NCBI RefSeq assembly: GCF_003525665.1
Contig: NZ_DQDX01000180.1
Span: 5,685 to 22,414, forward strand
From: Flavobacterium sp.
GTDB taxonomy: Bacteria > Bacteroidota > Bacteroidia > Flavobacteriales > Flavobacteriaceae
DNA: 16,730 nucleotides
Direction of reading: 5' to 3'
Each line of letters begins with the position of its first letter. Position 1 is the stretch's first letter. The position numbers and the translations under genes are program-made. Shown piece by piece: positions 14,095 to 16,730 of this stretch. Under the pieces are notes generated by a model. The model ran no database searches and was not told the DNA's origin. It saw nothing but the letters and a program-made list of their open reading frames with translations.

Positions 14095-14199
14095 ACCCTG
14101 ATTGCAGCGGTATCCTTTTCTTTTTTTCTTTAAAAAAGAAAAGATATAGCGAAAAGCAGGAATTACGACGGCAAAAATGCCGAAGCCATTCGTTTCTAA
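14095..14199 (+). repeat. Dispersed hairpin repeat module, copy 2
   Basis: The hairpin TTTTCTTTTTT (14116-14126), a five-base loop, and AAAAAAGAAAA (14132-14142) are followed by AGATATAG, CGAAAAGCAGGAATT and the tail ending GCCATTCGTTTCTAA at 14199. The flanks match copy 1 (1-102), but the stem sequence is entirely different while pairing is kept. A left part, TGATTGCAGCGGTATCC, precedes the hairpin. The module lies between two divergent genes, so a simple terminator role is unlikely. It ends 71 bp before the trmB start codon. Confidence 0.72.
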
Positions 14200-14242
14200 T
14201 AATATTCAAATATAAAACTAATTTTAATCTTATATATTTCCT

Positions 14243-14250
14243 TAATTTTG
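14243..14250 (+). promoter_or_regulatory. -7 element of trmB
   Basis: TAATTTTG matches TAnnTTTG exactly. The -33 region is poor: only a TTTA stands 16 bp upstream. Predicted start is near 14257, about 14 nt before the GTG start codon at 14271. The distance from the module end to this element (43 bp) is nearly that at tyrS (45 bp). Confidence 0.55.
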
Positions 14251-14270
14251 CCAAAACATTAATTTTAGAC

Positions 14271-14945
14271 GTGGGAAGTAAAAATAAGTTAAAGAGATTT
14301 AGGGAAAACGAATCGTTTGAGAACGTTTTTCAGCCAACAAGAGAAGAAGTGGTGAGTGACAGTTTTGCGCTCAGAGGCAAATGGAACGCCGATTTTTTCA
14401 AGAACGACAATCCGATAATTATTGAATTGGGTTGTGGGAAAGGTGAGTATTCTGTTGGTTTGGCAGAACGTTATCCTGAGAAAAACTTTGTTGGAATTGA
14501 TATAAAAGGTGCAAGATTTTGGCGTGGTGCAAAAACGGCTGTTGATGACGGAATGCGAAATGTGGCGTTTGTGCGTACTCAAATTGAGCTAATCAACCAC
14601 ATTTTTGCCGATGGTGAAGTTTCTGAAATTTGGATTACTTTTCCAGATCCGCAAATAAAATACAAGAGAACGAAGCATAGAATGACGAATTCGGAGTTTT
14701 TGAAATTGTATAAAAGAATTTTAAAACCAGACGGAGTTGTAAATTTAAAAACCGATTCTGAGTTTATGCATGGCTATACGCTTGGATTGTTGCATGGCGA
14801 AGGTCACGAGGTTTTGTATGCCAACCATAATGTGTACAAAAACGAAGGTTCGCCTAGTGAAGTTACTCAAATTCAAACGTTTTACGAGAAACAATATTTG
14901 GAAATTAACAAAGCAATTACGTATATTCGTTTTAAAATAAAATAA
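14271..14945 (+). CDS. trmB: tRNA (guanine-N7-)-methyltransferase
   Basis: This 224-residue cytoplasmic enzyme uses S-adenosylmethionine to make 7-methylguanosine at position 46 of tRNA variable loops. The SAM-binding motif ELGCGKG is at 52-58, followed by the acidic FVGIDIKGAR. The family signature FPDPQIKYKRTKHRM at 124-138 corresponds to the usual PDPW...KKRH..RR region. The T.FE-type C-terminus appears as QTFYEKQYLE. The length is normal. The start is GTG, giving MGSKNKLKRF, which agrees with the exact -7 element 20 bp upstream. A truncated metG follows within 30-50 bp, so it may be read through from trmB. Confidence 0.95.
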   Translation: MGSKNKLKRFRENESFENVFQPTREEVVSDSFALRGKWNADFFKNDNPIIIELGCGKGEYSVGLAERYPEKNFVGIDIKGARFWRGAKTAVDDGMRNVAFVRTQIELINHIFADGEVSEIWITFPDPQIKYKRTKHRMTNSEFLKLYKRILKPDGVVNLKTDSEFMHGYTLGLLHGEGHEVLYANHNVYKNEGSPSEVTQIQTFYEKQYLEINKAITYIRFKIK

Positions 14946-14960
14946 CGTCAAGTTTATATT

Positions 14961-14995
14961 TTCCAATTTTGGAATTTGGAATTTGAAAATTGGAA
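14961..14995 (+). repeat. GGAATTT repeat hairpin after trmB
   Basis: TTCCAATTTT (14961-14970) pairs with AAAATTGGAA (14986-14995). The loop is the tandem GGAATTTGGAATTTG. It begins 15 bp past the trmB stop codon, so it may act as a weak terminator. It also marks the point where recognisable metG sequence begins (about 14996-15003). Confidence 0.6.
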
Positions 14996-15470
14996 TTTAA
15001 CAACGGCTGGACACAAAATTGGTGAAGCAGAAATACTGTTTTCACAAATAGAAGATGCCGAAATTCAAAAACAAATAGACAAACTGGAAGCTACCAAAGT
15101 TGCCAATAAAGCAGAAAACGCAGTGATAGAGCCACAAAAAGAAACGTCAACATTTGAAGATTTTTCGAAATTAGATTTGCGTGTTGGAACCATTATTGAA
15201 GCAGAAAAAATGCCAAAAGCCAACAAACTTTTAGTATTGAAAGTCGATACTGGAATTGATGTAAGAACAATAGTTTCTGGAATTGCAGAACATTTTTCGC
15301 CAGAAGAAGTGGTTGGAAAACGTGTTACAGTTTTAGTTAATTTAGCACCAAGAGCATTGCGTGGCGTTGAAAGTCAAGGCATGATTTTGATGACTAATTT
15401 ACCTGATGGAAAATTGGTTTTTGTGAATCCAGATGTTGATGGAGTTTCTAATGGCGCGTTGATTAGTTAA
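14976..15470 (+). pseudogene. metG: 5'-truncated metG: linker and C-terminal tRNA-binding domain only
   Basis: This 164-codon open frame matches only the end of Bacteroidota methionyl-tRNA synthetase. The helical linker AGHKIGEAEILFSQIEDAEI (11-30) is followed by an EMAP-II/Trbp111-like OB-fold tRNA-binding domain at about 62-164, with DLRVGTIIEAEKMPKANKLL, IVSGIAEHF and APRALRGVESQGMIL. The catalytic core (HIGH and KMSKS regions, roughly 500 residues) is absent, and a full-length gene is not in the window. The only early start is a TTG at 14976 within the loop of a repeat hairpin; the first ATG lies deep in the tRNA-binding domain. The frame is unbroken, so either it is a recent remnant or it is expressed as a free tRNA-binding domain. 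Origin from metG is near certain; expression is not. Confidence 0.8.
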
Positions 15471-15480
15471 TTTAAAAATT

Positions 15481-15516
15481 ATAACTCCGTCAGAGTTTTG
15501 AACTCTGACGGAGTTT
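15481..15516. repeat. Perfect 15-bp hairpin before the HAD gene
   Basis: AACTCCGTCAGAGTT (15483-15497) and AACTCTGACGGAGTT (15501-15515) are exact complements around a TTG loop. It ends 13 bp before the ATG at 15529. There is no long T-run, so it is not a typical terminator. It may be one of the palindromic intergenic repeats of flavobacteria, and it would sit in or next to the leader of the next gene. Confidence 0.7.
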
Positions 15517-15528
15517 ATCAATATAAAT

Positions 15529-16218
15529 ATGAACCCAAAAATAATAGCCTTCGATGCCGACGATACTTTATGGCACAACGAACCTTACTTTGACGAAGCG
15601 CAAGCCAAATTTTGTGAACTTTTTGCCGATTACGCATCCAAGCAAGAAATTTTACAACTAATTTTAAGTCATCAAGTGAAAAACCTTCCTTTGTATGGAT
15701 TTGGGATTAAAGCGTTTACACTTTCTATGATTGATGCTGCTTTAGAATTGACCAATCATCAAATATCGGGACAAGGCATTCAAAAAATTATTGATATTGG
15801 TAGAGATTTACTTCAAAAACCGGTAGAACTTTTACCAGAAGTGGAAGATGTTTTACAACAACTTAAAGGAAAATATAAACTTGTTGTTTCAACCAAAGGA
15901 GATTTAAAAGACCAACATAGAAAATTACACGATTCAGGAATTGGACATTATTTTCACCATATTGAAGTAATGAGCGACAAAAAGGAATTGGATTACGAAA
16001 AAATGTTACTTCGTCTAGACATCAAACCAGAAGATTTTATCATGATTGGAAACTCTTTAAAATCGGATGTTTTGCCTGTTTTAAATATTGGCGGACATGG
16101 TTATCATATTGCTTATCATACTACTTGGGAATACGAAAAGATTGATTTTGAAATTCAACACGAGAATTTTAAATCTTTAGAAAAAATCACTGACGTTTTA
16201 CCAATTTTACTACAATAA
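15529..16218 (+). CDS. HAD-superfamily hydrolase (phosphatase-like)
   Basis: This 229-residue cytoplasmic protein has all HAD motifs. Motif I is DADDTLW at 9-15, with nucleophile D9 and acid/base D11. Motif II is VVSTKGD at 119-125. The lysine of motif III is K151 or K152. Motif IV is GNSLKSD at 174-180. A helical cap at about 18-95 places it in the subfamily with a C1 cap (beta-phosphoglucomutase and phosphoglycolate phosphatase types). It probably removes phosphate from a small metabolite, but the substrate cannot be read from the sequence. It follows the metG remnant by 58 bp with a strong hairpin in the gap, and is followed by a hairpin and T-run. Confidence 0.9.
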   Translation: MNPKIIAFDADDTLWHNEPYFDEAQAKFCELFADYASKQEILQLILSHQVKNLPLYGFGIKAFTLSMIDAALELTNHQISGQGIQKIIDIGRDLLQKPVELLPEVEDVLQQLKGKYKLVVSTKGDLKDQHRKLHDSGIGHYFHHIEVMSDKKELDYEKMLLRLDIKPEDFIMIGNSLKSDVLPVLNIGGHGYHIAYHTTWEYEKIDFEIQHENFKSLEKITDVLPILLQ

Positions 16219-16233
16219 TTGAAATATCTGTTA

Positions 16234-16303
16234 ACCGCAAATTCGCAAATTATTCTAAACTGAAGATAAAGAAATTTGTGAATTTGCGGTAAATTATTTT
16301 TTT
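16234..16303 (+). terminator. Long inverted repeat with T-run after the HAD gene
   Basis: ACCGCAAATTCGCAAATT (16234-16251) pairs with 16273-16290 over 18 positions, with one G-T wobble and a 21-base loop. A T-run (16297-16303) follows and touches the next ATG at 16304. It could terminate HAD transcription. The long loop and the GCAAATTCGCAAATT sequence also look like a flavobacterial intergenic repeat. Confidence 0.6.
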
Positions 16304-16730
16304 ATGAGAAAGAAACTAAATCTCGATACTTGGAACCGAAAAGAGCATTTCTTATTTTTTAAGCAAATGCAAGAGCCGTTTTTTGGAGTTACGACAACAA
16401 TAGATTGCACCAAAGCTTATTCAAAATCTAGAGAATTGGGGATTTCTTTTTTCCTATTTTATCTTCACAAAACTTTACAAGCCATTAATGAAATTGAAAG
16501 TTTTCGTTATCGAATAATTGAAGATGAAATTTATATTTTTGATAGAATTGACGCTTCTGCAACCATCATGCGCGAAGACAAAACGTTTGGTTTTTCCTAT
16601 ATAGAATTTGATGAAAATTTGAAAACATTTGAAACAATCTGCAAAACAGAAATCGATAGAATTCAAACCACAACCGGACTTTTTACAAGAGAATATCCAG
16701 AAAATTTAATTCATTTTTCGGCTTTGCCTA
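16304..16730 (+). CDS. CatA-like chloramphenicol acetyltransferase-family protein (5' part)
   Basis: The frame is open from ATG 16304 to the window end, giving 142 residues of a family whose members are about 210 long. It starts MRKKLNLDTWNRKEHFLFFK and contains QEPFFGVTTTIDCTKAY, ISFFLFYLHKTLQAINEI, FRYRI and DASATIMREDKTFGFSYIEF, all typical of the trimeric CAT fold. The catalytic HHxxxDG motif would lie beyond the window, so activity cannot be judged. Known CatA enzymes move acetyl from acetyl-CoA to chloramphenicol. Chromosomal relatives in Bacteroidota are common and many have no known resistance role. The start codon directly abuts the T-run of the upstream hairpin, and I see no clear promoter. 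Confidence 0.88.
   Translation, partial: MRKKLNLDTWNRKEHFLFFKQMQEPFFGVTTTIDCTKAYSKSRELGISFFLFYLHKTLQAINEIESFRYRIIEDEIYIFDRIDASATIMREDKTFGFSYIEFDENLKTFETICKTEIDRIQTTTGLFTREYPENLIHFSALP

Noticed and set aside
14095..14199. Simple terminator for a flanking gene
   Set aside because: The flanking genes diverge, so neither transcript ends here. The conserved flank beyond the hairpin also needs another explanation.

Overview
The window looks like chromosome of a member of the Flavobacteriaceae, most likely Flavobacterium or a close relative. The DNA is AT-rich. Several promoters match the Bacteroidota form (TTG/TTTG, about 19 bp, then TAnnTTTG). Two secreted proteins end in type IX secretion (T9SS type A) sorting domains, and a lipoprotein carries an S/D-rich stretch after its lipid cysteine. 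The TonB-dependent receptor has the carboxypeptidase-D-like N-terminal extension typical of the phylum, and several short intergenic repeats are of a kind I associate with flavobacteria. No tRNA, rRNA, CRISPR array or insertion sequence is visible, and no stretch over 300 bases lacks a gene.

Layout. 1-1993: a hairpin repeat module, tyrS with its own promoter, then a small RelE/ParE-type toxin-antitoxin pair closed by a bidirectional terminator. 1992-5170 (minus strand): a LuxE-like acyl-adenylating enzyme followed by three tandem paralogues of a secreted family I do not recognise. 5181-10966 (minus strand): a surface-export locus of four separately bounded genes in the order TonB-dependent receptor, beta-helix-like surface lipoprotein, a 111-residue protein that is only a signal peptide plus a T9SS sorting domain, and a larger T9SS cargo protein. 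11162-13023 (plus strand): a PhoB/PhoR-like response regulator and histidine kinase, divergent from the receptor. 12997-14061 (minus strand): a GT-B glycosyltransferase whose 3' end overlaps the kinase gene. 14095-16730: a second copy of the hairpin module, trmB, a 5'-truncated metG remnant, a HAD-family phosphatase and the 5' part of a CatA-like acetyltransferase gene cut by the window end.

How the genes may work together. The main functional hypothesis is that the two-component system controls the adjacent receptor/lipoprotein genes. The lipoprotein upstream region (8127-8146) and the receptor/regulator divergent region (11051-11070) share a 20-bp element built on an 11-bp direct-repeat period, the geometry expected for a PhoB/OmpR-type operator. 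Receptor, lipoprotein and T9SS proteins would then form one surface acquisition system without a SusD partner. The substrate is unknown, and phosphate is only suggested by the PhoB/PhoR resemblance.

The other main signals are: a repeat module present twice, with different stem sequences but preserved pairing, at nearly the same distance from the tyrS and trmB start codons; a cargo-less T9SS protein; three tandem secreted paralogues of unknown role; and a metG C-terminal tRNA-binding domain left behind at a repeat junction.
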